Source: Streptomyces griseus
Lineage (GTDB): Bacteria; Actinomycetota; Actinomycetes; Streptomycetales; Streptomycetaceae
NCBI GenBank assembly: GCA_002154345.1
Contig: MUNB01000118.1
Location: 695 to 44,165 of the forward strand
Reading direction: 5' to 3'
DNA: 43,471 nt
The notes under the pieces are model-generated. The model saw nothing but the letters and a program-made list of their open reading frames with translations. It was not told where the DNA came from and did no database searches. Of the stretch, positions 1 to 7,534 are shown piece after piece; position 1 is the first letter of the stretch, and each line of letters starts with the position of its first letter. Position numbers and translations under genes: made by a program.

Positions 1-43
1 GTCGGGGTGGCGGGATTTGAACCCACGACCTCTTCGTCCCGAA
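1..43 (-). tRNA. 3' half of tRNA-Pro(CGG); phage attachment core
   Basis: Read on the minus strand, these bases give a full anticodon loop (TTCGGGA, anticodon CGG), the 3' anticodon stem CGAAG, a 5-base variable loop, a T arm with GTTCAAAT-type loop, the 3' acceptor strand CACCCCG and discriminator A. CCA is not encoded. The 5' half is missing: after base 43 the sequence no longer matches a tRNA. Integrases of actinobacterial phages and of pSAM2-like elements commonly recombine in the 3' half of tRNA genes, so this is best read as the att core at the element's inner edge. The intact tRNA should be rebuilt at the other end of the element. The core may extend left of base 1. Confidence 0.9.
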
Positions 44-332
44 TTAGGATGTCGGGAGTTCCGAGGCTGATCCGTAACGCTCTGACCTGCACTGTAGCAG
101 TGCGAACATGCAGGTCAACGGCGCGAGTTCAAGGAGCGCGCCCAAGGGGGCGACATCTGGCCGACTTCTCGCGCACCTCTCGACAACACCTCAATCCTCG
201 AAGCTGACACCCAGCTCACACCCAGAAGCGGCACAAGTACCTCAGAAGTATCCGCAGGTCAGGTGTCGGGTGCGGTCACGTCCGACACCCGGAAACCCGC
301 CCCCCACACCCAGCCCCCACACCCCGGCCAGC
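44..332. other. non-coding stretch next to the att core
   Basis: No convincing gene on either strand. The open frames here lack ribosome binding sites and read as antisense or low-complexity Pro/Ser/Arg peptides. The stretch separates the tRNA remnant from the first minus-strand gene and may contain integrase arm sites, but I see no clear repeated motif. Confidence 0.5.
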
Positions 333-647
333 TCAGCCCAGCGGCCACAGGACGATCGCACGGACGGCATCCTCCGGCGCCTCGTCCTCCTCCGTGTACG
401 CGGGGTCGGCGGCGATCTGCTCGGGCGTCATGAACGCTTCCGCGCTGCCCTCGACGTCGTCCACGTACATGGCCTCGGCCGCCCCCGCGAGAGGGGAGAC
501 GCGCTCGCCCGTCACGTCCTTCTGGAGGATCACCGGGGTGTCGTCGGGCAGGTCGCTGAACTCCTCCAGGAGCGCACGCAGCGCGGCCAGCGTCACCGGA
601 ACGTCTTCGTCGTCACCGGGGTCCGGGACGGGGGTGCTCGTCGCCAT
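333..647 (-). CDS. conserved hypothetical acidic protein (104 aa)
   Basis: Small, very acidic cytosolic protein with no signal peptide or membrane segment. The N-terminal half holds a helix (TLAALRALLEEF) followed by a PDDTPVILQKD strand, and the end reads APEDAVRAIVLWPLG. Similar short proteins with the 'LPDDTPVIL ... VVLWP' pattern are frequent in Streptomyces and its integrated elements (from memory). No function is known to me. It is the gene closest to the tRNA att core and lies downstream of a strong hairpin, so it is probably transcribed alone. ATG chosen; only a weak TAGGG sits upstream. Confidence 0.65.
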   Translation of the reverse strand: MATSTPVPDPGDDEDVPVTLAALRALLEEFSDLPDDTPVILQKDVTGERVSPLAGAAEAMYVDDVEGSAEAFMTPEQIAADPAYTEEDEAPEDAVRAIVLWPLG

Positions 648-680
648 GCGGCGACCCTAGCGGCCTCACCCGACACCCGG

Positions 681-722
681 CGTGACGAAGGCCCGGCAGC
701 CACCTGCCGAGCCTTCGTCACG
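681..722 (-). terminator. hairpin terminator
   Basis: Perfect inverted repeat CGTGACGAAGGC / GCCTTCGTCACG (681-692 and 711-722) with an inner CGGCAG-CCAC-CTGCCG stem. It lies just downstream of the 53-aa gene ending at 747 and upstream of the gene starting at 647. There is no clear U-tract, which is common in Streptomyces. Confidence 0.7.
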
Positions 723-746
723 CACGGCGGGCTCACCCGCCACCGC

Positions 747-908
747 TCACCGACTGCGCTTCCACTTCCGGCGCAGGCGGCGCGCGCCCGAGCAGTCCGT
801 CCCGGCCCGGCACGCACAGCACCCCACGGTGTGTCCGATCAGCACCCGGTACCAGTGGTCGACGCGCGGCACCGCAGGCCGCACTATCACTCTCGCGACG
901 TCAGCCAT
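747..908 (-). CDS. 53-aa Cys-containing basic small protein
   Basis: Begins MADVARVIVRPAVPRVDHWY, then has a GCCACRAG-x-DC cysteine cluster (CxxC plus a downstream Cys) and a strongly basic tail (RRLRRKWKRSR). The Cys spacing plus His residues could bind a metal, and the tail could bind nucleic acid; both are inference. The ATG lies inside the last codons of the upstream GNAT gene (8-base overlap), so the two are probably translationally coupled. A strong hairpin follows 25 bases after the stop. I recall similar tiny proteins next to Streptomyces regulators, without a known function. Confidence 0.6.
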   Translation of the reverse strand: MADVARVIVRPAVPRVDHWYRVLIGHTVGCCACRAGTDCSGARRLRRKWKRSR

Positions 909-1500
909 CGGTGGCCGGCCTCAGGATCATCGGGTCGTACGTCGGCGACTCGTCCGCGTGCTTGATCGTCGCGTCGATCACCTCGTACCCCCACCGCGGG
1001 TACGCGTCGCGCGCGGGCTGGTTGTCGACGATGCACGTGAGCGTCGTCCACGGCTCCGCCCGGGACAGGAGCATCGCGTCGTGCAGCGCCTTCCCGATGC
1101 CCCGGTTGGTCGCCTGCGGCAGCACCATCAGCTCCCGCAGCCAGAACACCTCGCCGGCGTCGGCGGCCTTCTTCACCTCGTCGGGCAGGGCGTCCGCGAT
1201 CGATACCCACCACGCCCGCTCGGGCGGCAGCGTCACCCCGTGCACGTACCCGACGAGCTGCCCGTCGTCGAGGCGCGCGGTCAGCAGCGAGAAGCCCTCC
1301 ATCTCGAAGGCCGCAGTAAGCCGGCCCTCGAAGGTCTCCACGGAGAAGAACGGATCGTCCACGTACGGAGGGACGCCGTACACCTCCGCGTACACGGCCA
1401 CCAGCTCGTCGACGATCTCCTCCGCCGACCGACCCGTGCGCAGGGTCAGCGTGAGGCTGGGCGTGGCGTGCGTGGGCATACCTGATGTCTCCTCGGTCAT
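901..1500 (-). CDS. GNAT-family N-acetyltransferase
   Basis: A 199-aa cytosolic acyltransferase. The acetyl-CoA binding signature is visible near residues 120-140 as LRELMVLPQATNRGIGKA, the usual strand followed by a Q/R-x-x-G-x-G/A loop. A later NQPARDAYPRWGYE segment is the typical helix 4/strand 7 end of the fold. The substrate cannot be told from sequence. The ATG overlaps the stop of the regulator gene by 4 bases (ATGA), and the 53-aa gene overlaps its own end, so the three form one operon. An MPTHATPSL start seven codons in is an alternative. Such enzymes next to HTH regulators can modify antibiotics or proteins, but that is not shown here. Confidence 0.85.
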   Translation of the reverse strand: MTEETSGMPTHATPSLTLTLRTGRSAEEIVDELVAVYAEVYGVPPYVDDPFFSVETFEGRLTAAFEMEGFSLLTARLDDGQLVGYVHGVTLPPERAWWVSIADALPDEVKKAADAGEVFWLRELMVLPQATNRGIGKALHDAMLLSRAEPWTTLTCIVDNQPARDAYPRWGYEVIDATIKHADESPTYDPMILRPATDG

Positions 1501-2813
1501 GCGATGTGTTGGGTGAGCATCTCGGCCGTGCTCCGGGCCGCCGGAACGTCCCGGTGCCGGTCGAGGGTGTCGCGTACGACCACCAGCTGCTGCCGGGTCC
1601 GAGTCGACGACTGGCCGCCCTCGATAAGGCGCAGCGACTCCTCAGCAGCACTGGTCGTGCGGTCGAAATCACGGTCCAGGGCGGCAGCACCCGCCAGCCG
1701 GACCAAGCACATGCCGCGATTGCGGGAGTGCTCCGTCTTCTGGAGCGACGATGACCGCTCCAGCAGCTTCACGGCCCGCCGGTGCTGCCCGAGGTCCGTA
1801 CGGCTCATCCCCTCCAGGCACACCATCTCGGCCTCGTTGAGGAACACCGTCCACTCCGGGTCCAGCTCGCTCGGCCCCTGATCGAAGGCCCGCCAGGCCC
1901 TCTTGATGCTGTGCGAGGTGTTCATCTCGTCGCCGAGGCGCGCGTACCCCTGCGCGGCACGGATCGCGAGGAGCGCCGTGACGCGCGGCGTCGCCTCCCA
2001 CTGCGAGGCGTACTGCTCAGCGGTCCTGATGAACCGCACAGCCTCACGCGGCTTCTGAAGGTCGACGGACTGGCGGGACATGTTCGACAGCGTCCGGGTG
2101 GCCAGCGCGTGATCGCCGCCGAGGAGCGCCGTGTTCAGCGCCTCCGAGAAGTGGATCCGGGCCTCTTCCTGGCGCCCCGCGTCGTAGCAGTACCAGCCCA
2201 GCGACGTCGTCAACTGGCCTGCGATGGCGTGGAGTTGGAGCCCCGCCTCCTCGGTGTAGACACCGTGGTCTATGGCGTGGTGCACCCAACCCAGCTGCAT
2301 CTTCGCCATGCGCCAGAGCCGGTCTCCGCCGAAACGCTGGTCGATAGCGTCGAGGTCGGAGGCAGCCGACACCAGCTCAGCGATCTCCTCCTCCCCGATC
2401 CTCAGCTCACCGGACGCAGCGCGACCTGGCGACGGGTTGAGCCAGGGCAGGCCGACGACGGCGGCCCCGGCGGTAAGGGCAGTTCGACGTTTCACATCCC
2501 CGATCATCGCGGCCTCAGCCGCTGAGCTGTCAACCACCAGTCCGGCCTCGGCGACGAAACCGAGCGACTCCGGACCCCGCCCGAAAGCGGCACGCAACGC
2601 GGTCGCCTGGTCTGGGCGAGGCCACCCGGGAGACGACGATTCCCAGCGCCGCCACGTGCGGACGCTCACCTCGTATCCGGGATTCCCTAACGCCTCCTGG
2701 CCGGCGTCGCTCACTCCCTGAGCTGCGATTTCCTGCGAGTACCACCCTTTCGCCACCCGGGCTGAAAAGAGGTCTCGATTCGCTGGAGTTCTCATCCGAC
2801 TGCCCCCTGACAT
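1497..2813 (-). CDS. HTH transcriptional regulator with TPR-like C-terminus
   Basis: About 438 aa. Residues ~10-85 resemble a Streptomyces HTH module (VSVRTWRRWESS followed by RPDQATALRAAFG). A linker at ~105-125 carries RRTALTAGAAVVGLPWL, a hydrophobic stretch often seen in this class. Residues ~140-430 are alpha-helical repeats of TPR type (e.g. GRQEEARIHFSEALNTALL). Two starts are possible: ATG 2813, placed where a leaderless transcript from the TTATAA box would begin, or ATG 2795 preceded by GGGGGC. It heads an operon with GNAT and the 53-aa gene. The ligand or signal is unknown; it may control the divergent dioxygenase operon. High confidence for the class, low for the role. Confidence 0.8.
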   Translation of the reverse strand: MSGGSRMRTPANRDLFSARVAKGWYSQEIAAQGVSDAGQEALGNPGYEVSVRTWRRWESSSPGWPRPDQATALRAAFGRGPESLGFVAEAGLVVDSSAAEAAMIGDVKRRTALTAGAAVVGLPWLNPSPGRAASGELRIGEEEIAELVSAASDLDAIDQRFGGDRLWRMAKMQLGWVHHAIDHGVYTEEAGLQLHAIAGQLTTSLGWYCYDAGRQEEARIHFSEALNTALLGGDHALATRTLSNMSRQSVDLQKPREAVRFIRTAEQYASQWEATPRVTALLAIRAAQGYARLGDEMNTSHSIKRAWRAFDQGPSELDPEWTVFLNEAEMVCLEGMSRTDLGQHRRAVKLLERSSSLQKTEHSRNRGMCLVRLAGAAALDRDFDRTTSAAEESLRLIEGGQSSTRTRQQLVVVRDTLDRHRDVPAARSTAEMLTQHIA

Positions 2814-2821
2814 CGGCTTCC

Positions 2822-2846
2822 TTATAACCGTAGGCCGTAACGCCTA
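2822..2846 (-). promoter_or_regulatory. regulator promoter with inverted repeat
   Basis: Divergent intergenic region. On the minus strand a TTATAA -10-like box (2822-2827) lies 8 bases before ATG 2813. Immediately upstream is the inverted repeat TAGGC-N6-GCCTA (2831-2846), placed where an operator would block the promoter. Autoregulation by the HTH protein is inferred. Nearby (2899-2922) a TGAGTGGCCG direct repeat occurs twice. Confidence 0.45.
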
Positions 2847-3041
2847 CCGAGCACCTGAGGTGTCGGAAATCACCGGCCGTTCACCGCCCCGAGGCCACTG
2901 AGTGGCCGCTGAGTGGCCGGTCGATGGCCTCGTGCGGATGGTCGACGAGCAGTGAACTGGACGCATCGCGGCGGAGGCCAGCCCCCAAACCGGCCTCCGC
3001 CGCTGATGCCCCCCCCTGACGCACCCACCCCGGAGACCGCC

Positions 3042-3392
3042 ATGGCTAGCCCGTCGGCGAACGCCGCCCAGCAGGGAGCAGCCGCAGCCGAAATGGCCAG
3101 CGACAGCGACCTCGCCCTCACTCTCATCAGCGCCGGTGCCGTAACCGGCACCACGGCCACCGAAGTCCGCGACCGGTGCCGTGCCCACATCCGGGCACTC
3201 ATCGAACCGGCCCAGCTCTACGTCAACGCCCTCGCGGACGGCCGCGCCAAGGACATCGCCCAAGCCACCGTCGAGCACGCGAAGAAGGTCGCCGAAGACA
3301 CCGGCGGCGACCCGGAAGCCACGCTGAGGCTCCTCGCGAAGTCCGTCTCGATCCTCCTCCGCTACGCCGCCCACCAGAGGAAGCCGACATGA
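3042..3392 (+). CDS. small alpha-helical hypothetical protein (116 aa)
   Basis: Ala-rich N-terminus (MASPSANAAQQGAA), then a helical core with TATEVRDRCRAHIRALIEPA and KSVSILLRYAAH. It resembles small conserved Streptomyces proteins encoded beside HTH regulators; I cannot name the family with certainty. The ATG at 3042 is preferred because CGGAG lies 6 bases upstream; the frame extends further 5' without a better start. The last codons overlap the dioxygenase start by 4 bases (ATGA), so it is the first gene of a three-gene plus-strand operon divergent from the regulator. Confidence 0.65.
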   Translation: MASPSANAAQQGAAAAEMASDSDLALTLISAGAVTGTTATEVRDRCRAHIRALIEPAQLYVNALADGRAKDIAQATVEHAKKVAEDTGGDPEATLRLLAKSVSILLRYAAHQRKPT

Positions 3393-4126
3393 CCCTCAGC
3401 CCCTCCCGGACGGCCCCCGCGCGCAGCCCCCTCGGTCTGCGCGGCCTCCGCGCCGCCGTCGCCTGGACACACCGCGCCAGCGCACAGGCCCGCGCGGCCG
3501 CCCTCCTCGTCGAGCACCGCCAGGCCCAGACGGAGATCGTCCGCAACCCGCACCTCAACCACGACTGGGCGAACGCCATCGTCCGGTCGCCGCTGCTCCT
3601 CGACTCCGTACGCGCCGCGATCGGCCCGAACGTCTCCGTCGAGAACACCTTCTTGGTCATGAAGTGGCCCGGCCGGGACTTCACCGTCCCCTGGCACCAG
3701 GACGGCATCGGCAGCCGCGTCGAGCTCGACCCTCGCCGGTCGCTCGCCGCATGGATCGCCATCTCGGACGCGCCCGCAGCCGCTGGCTGCCTCGACGTCA
3801 TCGCCGGATCGCACCTACGCGGCTATCTGCCGTACGGGCCGGAGGCGGACACCGGCCAGGACCGCGGCCGGGCAGACGCGGTGAGCGAGGAGCCCGAAGG
3901 GCTCCCCGTCAGCATCCCCGTCAAAGCAGGCAAGGCCCTCCTCATGGACACGCGCCTCCTGCACCGCTCGTGCCCGAACACCACCGACCGCGTCCGTATC
4001 GCGCTCAACGTCCGGTACGTCGCCCCCGACGGCATCGTCCGCCGAGACCCCACATGCCCCAGCCTCCTCCCGGTCTCCGGGAACGGCTGGCCGTCAGCAC
4101 CCACCGAAGGAAGGGATCGCCCGTGA
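3389..4126 (+). CDS. phytanoyl-CoA dioxygenase (PhyH)-like Fe(II)/2-oxoglutarate oxygenase
   Basis: 245 aa. The facial triad is visible: WHQDG gives His103 and Asp105 (HxD), and LLHRS gives the distal His192. Arg202 ten residues later (TDRVRIALNVRY) fits the 2-oxoglutarate carboxylate contact. The carboxylate in HxD argues for hydroxylation rather than the halogenation done by SyrB2-type relatives, which have HxG/A. Residues ~119-145 (LAAWIAISDAP ... VIAGSH) are the typical double-stranded beta-helix pattern 'G-x-L-x-V-x-P-G-S-H'. Cytosolic; the substrate is unknown. The start overlaps the upstream gene (ATGA) with AGAGGA as SD, and the 3' end overlaps the next gene (GTGA). Confidence 0.85.
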   Translation: MTLSPSRTAPARSPLGLRGLRAAVAWTHRASAQARAAALLVEHRQAQTEIVRNPHLNHDWANAIVRSPLLLDSVRAAIGPNVSVENTFLVMKWPGRDFTVPWHQDGIGSRVELDPRRSLAAWIAISDAPAAAGCLDVIAGSHLRGYLPYGPEADTGQDRGRADAVSEEPEGLPVSIPVKAGKALLMDTRLLHRSCPNTTDRVRIALNVRYVAPDGIVRRDPTCPSLLPVSGNGWPSAPTEGRDRP

Positions 4127-4551
4127 GCATCGTCAAGGAGTTCATCGATCAGAACGCCCCGACGCGCGTCCGCGTCCTGAACGGAGAGGACACCGACGCC
4201 GACCGGCGCGGCGACAAGAAGTCCGTCGCCCGCAGCGAGTGCACCTACTACTGCCCCGACGAGGCCACCGCCCGCCGCTGCATCGACGCCCTGGAGGAGT
4301 CCGACAAGCGGCTCCGCGAGCGCCCCGAGGAGCTGATGCTCTGGGACTGGCAGGCCACCTACTTCGAGGCCGAGCAGGACAACCCGAACGGTGGCGGCAC
4401 CGTGATCCTCGGCGTCGCCTGGTACGACCAGGAGTTCTTCGACGACCGCCGCGACGCCTGGTTCGGCACCATGCACCAGCGGATCTACCAGCAGCTCGGC
4501 ATCCCGCTGGAGAACATCGAGGTCTCCCACTGGACGCGCCTCACCGCGTAG
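4123..4551 (+). CDS. hypothetical protein (142 aa), partner of the dioxygenase
   Basis: Starts at GTG 4123, overlapping the dioxygenase stop (GTGA) with GAAGGA upstream. Acidic soluble protein: IVKEFIDQNAP near the start, SECTYYCPDEATARRCIDAL in the middle, and an aromatic-rich second half (LMLWDWQATYFEAEQD, WYDQEFFDDRRDAWF). No signal peptide or membrane segment. I do not recognise the family. The tight overlap suggests co-translation with the oxygenase, possibly as a partner or second enzyme (inference). A strong bidirectional hairpin follows. Confidence 0.65.
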   Translation: MSIVKEFIDQNAPTRVRVLNGEDTDADRRGDKKSVARSECTYYCPDEATARRCIDALEESDKRLRERPEELMLWDWQATYFEAEQDNPNGGGTVILGVAWYDQEFFDDRRDAWFGTMHQRIYQQLGIPLENIEVSHWTRLTA

Positions 4552-4562
4552 CGCACTGACCG

Positions 4563-4597
4563 CCGGGCCCCGCCTCCTCCTCCGAGGCGGGGCCCGG
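4563..4597. terminator. bidirectional terminator between convergent genes
   Basis: 14-bp perfect stem CCGGGCCCCGCCTC / GAGGCGGGGCCCGG with a 7-base loop. It sits between the plus-strand operon ending at 4551 and the minus-strand MFS gene ending at 4604, so it probably stops both transcripts. Confidence 0.85.
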
Positions 4598-4603
4598 TTG
4601 CGT

Positions 4604-5896
4604 TCAGTCCCGCACCAGCACCTTCGCGGGCTCCTCGTCCGGCGCACCGGCGCCGCGCCGGACGAGGAGAACCGCACCGGCACCGGCGACGACGACCAGG
4701 GCGACGCCGCTCAGCGCGAACGCGGCCACCGGATTCTTCTCGGCCAGCCCGGGGATGACGAGCATCGACGCCGTACCGGCGGTCCGGATGACCGTGAGGT
4801 CCACACTCATCAGTCGCAGCCGAGCAGGCCGCGGGAAGGCAGCCAGGTGCGTGCTCAGGGCCACCTGAAGGAACGGGTTCACCACGCCGAGCAGGGCGGA
4901 GACGACCAGCAACCCGGGCAGAGAGCCGACCAGAGCAACCGACGCCAGCACGCAGCCGGACGCCGCCCAGAGACCGCAGTAGAACGCCGTCCGGTTCTCC
5001 GGCAGCCGCAGATTCCCCGCAAAGCCGTTCGCGACGAGAGCCCCGGCACCGGTCGCGGCGAGCGCCGCACCGTACGCGGCAGCACCCGCGTCCAGCCGCG
5101 CGGCGAGGAACGCCGGCAGCACGAGCGCGACCGCGTGCGCGAAGATCCCCGCCCCGTGCACACCGATCGCGACGGCCGTGTCCGGCCGCGCCCGCAGCAG
5201 CACGCGCGCCCGTGGCCGCTCCCCGGCCGGCCCGGACTCCTGCCGGTCGAGAGCAGGCAACACCGTGCGGGACGCCAGAGCGAGGAGCGCCACGGCGGAC
5301 GCCAGGAACGTCAGCCCGTCGAACCAGAACAGCGACCGCTGCGGGACGACCGCCAGGAGCAGGCCGGCCGCACCGGGCCCGGCGATCCGGGCGATCCGCC
5401 CGGTCAGATCCATCAGCCCGACCACGGCCTGGACGTCACGCTCGTCGACCAGCTCGGGCACCAGCGCACCGAAGTTCGGGTCGAAGAGGGCGCCGAACAC
5501 GCCGAGGAGGACCGCGCAGGCCAGCATCCCCGGAACGCCGACGGCCTCCCACGCCAGCGGGAGGGCGGCGACGAGCAGGGCCCGGCCGACATCCACGGCC
5601 GCGAGGCTCCGCAGCGTCGCGAACCGGGCAACGACCCGGCGGCCGACCGTCCCGAGCACGATGTACGGCACGGACTCGGCGATGGCGACGAGCCCCATCG
5701 CGGCGGCCCCGGACTCCTGCCAGACGATCCACATGATCGCCATGGCGTAGAGGCGATCCCCGAAGACCGAGAGGCTCTGGGCGCCCCACAGGGTCAGCAC
5801 TCGCCTCTGCCGCAGCAGCCGCACGTATCCCAAGATCGATCTCCGCCCCAAGGAAGCACGAAGCCCGGCAGCCAGGTGCGGCAGCCGGGAACGCAC
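4604..5896 (-). CDS. MFS transporter (EntS/MFS_3-like exporter)
   Basis: About 410-430 aa with some 12 hydrophobic segments. The first follows VLTLWGAQSLSVFGDRLYA, and LVAIAESVPYIVLGTVGRRVV resembles the loop 2-3 region of the enterobactin-exporter type of MFS. LFDPNFGALVPELVDERD, DLTGRIARIAGPGAAG and LFWFDGLTFLASA match conserved patterns of that family. It is probably a proton-driven efflux pump in the cytoplasmic membrane; the substrate is unknown. GTG 5896 gives the longest form. TTG 5833, with GGAG 7 bases upstream, is a plausible shorter start just before the first membrane segment. It is convergent with the oxygenase operon and divergent from the kinase-like gene. Confidence 0.85.
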   Translation of the reverse strand: MRSRLPHLAAGLRASLGRRSILGYVRLLRQRRVLTLWGAQSLSVFGDRLYAMAIMWIVWQESGAAAMGLVAIAESVPYIVLGTVGRRVVARFATLRSLAAVDVGRALLVAALPLAWEAVGVPGMLACAVLLGVFGALFDPNFGALVPELVDERDVQAVVGLMDLTGRIARIAGPGAAGLLLAVVPQRSLFWFDGLTFLASAVALLALASRTVLPALDRQESGPAGERPRARVLLRARPDTAVAIGVHGAGIFAHAVALVLPAFLAARLDAGAAAYGAALAATGAGALVANGFAGNLRLPENRTAFYCGLWAASGCVLASVALVGSLPGLLVVSALLGVVNPFLQVALSTHLAAFPRPARLRLMSVDLTVIRTAGTASMLVIPGLAEKNPVAAFALSGVALVVVAGAGAVLLVRRGAGAPDEEPAKVLVRD

Positions 5897-5959
5897 GACA
5901 CCCTACGGCACCCTCACACCCATAAGCCCCAGAAGCCTCAAACCTCGAAGGAGAAAACT

Positions 5960-6844
5960 GTGACGTACGCCCCCGGGATCACGACACCCTTCGCGCCCGG
6001 CCAGCGCCGCTGCCCGCAAGAGGCACGTCGGGCCGCGAAGGAGATGTGCGGGGGCCCGGTCCTGACACAGCAGGTCAGCGACCGACGCGGCTCCGCCGTC
6101 TGGATCGCGATCGGCCCGGACCGGACAGCAGCCGTGAAGGTCGGCTACGACAGCGGGACGGCGGTGACCGCCCGCGAAGCGCAGGTCCTCGAACGTATGC
6201 CGCTCTACCAGGTGATCCACGGCACCACACCCGGCGGGTACTGGTTCACCACGCCGTGGCACCCGGGCCCCTCGACCTGGGACGCCTTCGGCGAAGTCCG
6301 GCAGTCGTCAGCCAACTGGTCGGGCGCCCACCGGGCAGCCGTCGACCTCTGCCGCGCCGTCGCAGACCTCCACGCCTCCGGGTGGGTTCACGGCGACCTC
6401 CAGGCCGAGCACGCCATCCACACCCCGGCCGGGGTGCGCCTCATCGACCTCTCGTGGGCGTCCGGCCCCGGCTTCCTGCCCCCGGACCAGTTCAGCGGCG
6501 GGGTGCCCCACCTCCTGGCCCCCGAACTCGCAGCATCGATCTCGGAAGGGGTGCGGCCTGTCGCGCCCACCCGGGAAGCCGAGGTCTACACGCTCGCCGG
6601 GTGCCTCTGGGCCAGCGCCACCGGCCGGTGGCCACTCGACTACGCGTGGGCGGGTATCGATCCGAAGACGATCGGCGCCGACGAGCTCCGACGGAAAATC
6701 GCACACGAGCGCCTTCCTCTCGACCAGCATCGCCCCTGGCCTGAGCTGCAACACATCCTTGAAGAGGTCCTGCTCGCCCCCGCCGACGACCGGGCAACGG
6801 CCGCCGAGCTTGCCGACCTCATCCTCTACAAGGTCAGCCCGTGA
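5960..6844 (+). CDS. protein-kinase-fold protein with altered catalytic loop
   Basis: 294 aa, GTG start with AAGGAG upstream. Kinase landmarks: Lys60 in TAAVKVGY (ATP lysine), the catalytic loop WVHGDLQAEHAI (His144, Asp146), LIDLSWA (Asp163) in place of DFG, and an APE motif in HLLAPELAAS near 190. The Mg-binding Asn expected five residues after the catalytic Asp is replaced by His151. HGD and IDLSW are closer to aminoglycoside-phosphotransferase-like and small Streptomyces kinase families than to Pkn Ser/Thr kinases. The target could be protein or small molecule. It ends in a strong hairpin. It is the last passenger gene before the phage lysis module. Confidence 0.75.
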   Translation: MTYAPGITTPFAPGQRRCPQEARRAAKEMCGGPVLTQQVSDRRGSAVWIAIGPDRTAAVKVGYDSGTAVTAREAQVLERMPLYQVIHGTTPGGYWFTTPWHPGPSTWDAFGEVRQSSANWSGAHRAAVDLCRAVADLHASGWVHGDLQAEHAIHTPAGVRLIDLSWASGPGFLPPDQFSGGVPHLLAPELAASISEGVRPVAPTREAEVYTLAGCLWASATGRWPLDYAWAGIDPKTIGADELRRKIAHERLPLDQHRPWPELQHILEEVLLAPADDRATAAELADLILYKVSP

Positions 6845-6862
6845 CCTGAGCCCGGACGCAAA

Positions 6863-6889
6863 GACGCCCCGCTCGATGAGCGGGGCGTC
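6863..6889. terminator. terminator after the kinase-like gene
   Basis: 12-bp perfect stem GACGCCCCGCTC / GAGCGGGGCGTC with loop GAT, 18 bases after the kinase-like stop. It can also insulate the passenger region from minus-strand phage readthrough. Confidence 0.8.
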
Positions 6890-7123
6890 CTCGCGGGCCC
6901 GAGCAGCAGCAGTAGCTCTGGCCCCCCATAACAATACGCATCGCTTCGGATGCGCTCCGTAACCGCGTCGAGTCCGGCCACACCCACGGGGGAGGGAGCG
7001 CGACCGGACTCGTCAGCAGCACCGACTCGGACGGCGCACCCGCGCGGACGACTGGGCGGCATACCGCGCGGACCACCAGTGTCCGCCACGAACACGACCG
7101 AGCGCAGGCAAACCGGAAAATGA
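6890..7123. other. gene-free junction between passenger region and lysis module
   Basis: No frame here has a believable start and composition. It contains a small hairpin (CGCATC-GCTTCG-GATGCG, 6937-6954) and a long-range inverted repeat GAGTCCGG / CCGGACTC flanking a G-rich stretch (about 6979-7016). It marks the border between phage late genes and the passenger genes. Confidence 0.5.
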
Positions 7124-7161
7124 GGGCGCCCCGGCCCCGGAGCCGTGAGGCCGGGACGCCC
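7124..7161 (-). terminator. terminator of the phage late operon
   Basis: Stem GGGCGCCCCGGCC / GGCCGGGACGCCC (one mismatch), starting 4 bases after the holin-like stop on the minus strand and followed by CATTTTCC. This is a classical hairpin plus T-run. Confidence 0.85.
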
Positions 7162-7165
7162 AGTC

Positions 7166-7534
7166 TCAGGACCCGTCCGGCGGACGCCGGTCCGTCGTAT
7201 CGCGGTCGGGGCACAGGTTCGTCAGGCGACGGTTCGCCTCGTCGATCGCATCCCTCAGCGACCCGCCGTCGTTCGGGTGCAGCTCGTGCTCCATCCTGCT
7301 GAGCCGCAGCTCCATCCCCGTCACCCGCTCCAGCACCCCCGGCCGGGCAGGCACCCCGGGCCTCGGCCCCTCCCCGTACCAGTCCTCTATGAACTGGTCG
7401 AGGCGCTGCCACGTCGCCGCCACACCACGACCGAGCCGCCACAGCACGGTCACCACCCCGGCGACGACCGTGACAGCCCCACCCCACAGCAGGACGGCCT
7501 CGACCGCCGGAGGCCCGCCCTCCGCGAGGATCAC
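7166..7534 (-). CDS. holin-like membrane protein (122 aa)
   Basis: Starts at GTG 7534, overlapping the amidase stop (GTGA). One strong membrane segment at ~12-33 (AVEAVLLWGGAVTVVAGVVTVL), preceded by a short N-terminus. A charged, helical cytosolic tail follows with VTGMELRLSRMEHELHPNDG and SLRDAIDEANRRL. The 'HEL-PN-G-SLRDAI' pattern is common in actinophage membrane proteins placed beside the endolysin. Its position as the last gene of the late operon directly after the amidase supports a holin or lysis-accessory role; a structural role cannot be excluded. Confidence 0.7.
   Translation of the reverse strand: MILAEGGPPAVEAVLLWGGAVTVVAGVVTVLWRLGRGVAATWQRLDQFIEDWYGEGPRPGVPARPGVLERVTGMELRLSRMEHELHPNDGGSLRDAIDEANRRLTNLCPDRDTTDRRPPDGS

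Noticed and set aside
3389-4126. Non-heme iron halogenase
   Set aside because: The HxD carboxylate is present (WHQDG), whereas SyrB2-type halogenases have Gly or Ala there.
4598-5896. Long plus-strand frame extending the kinase-like gene upstream
   Set aside because: The upstream part is antisense to the MFS transporter and has Arg/Gln/Glu-rich low complexity. A good SD and GTG at 5960 mark the real start.
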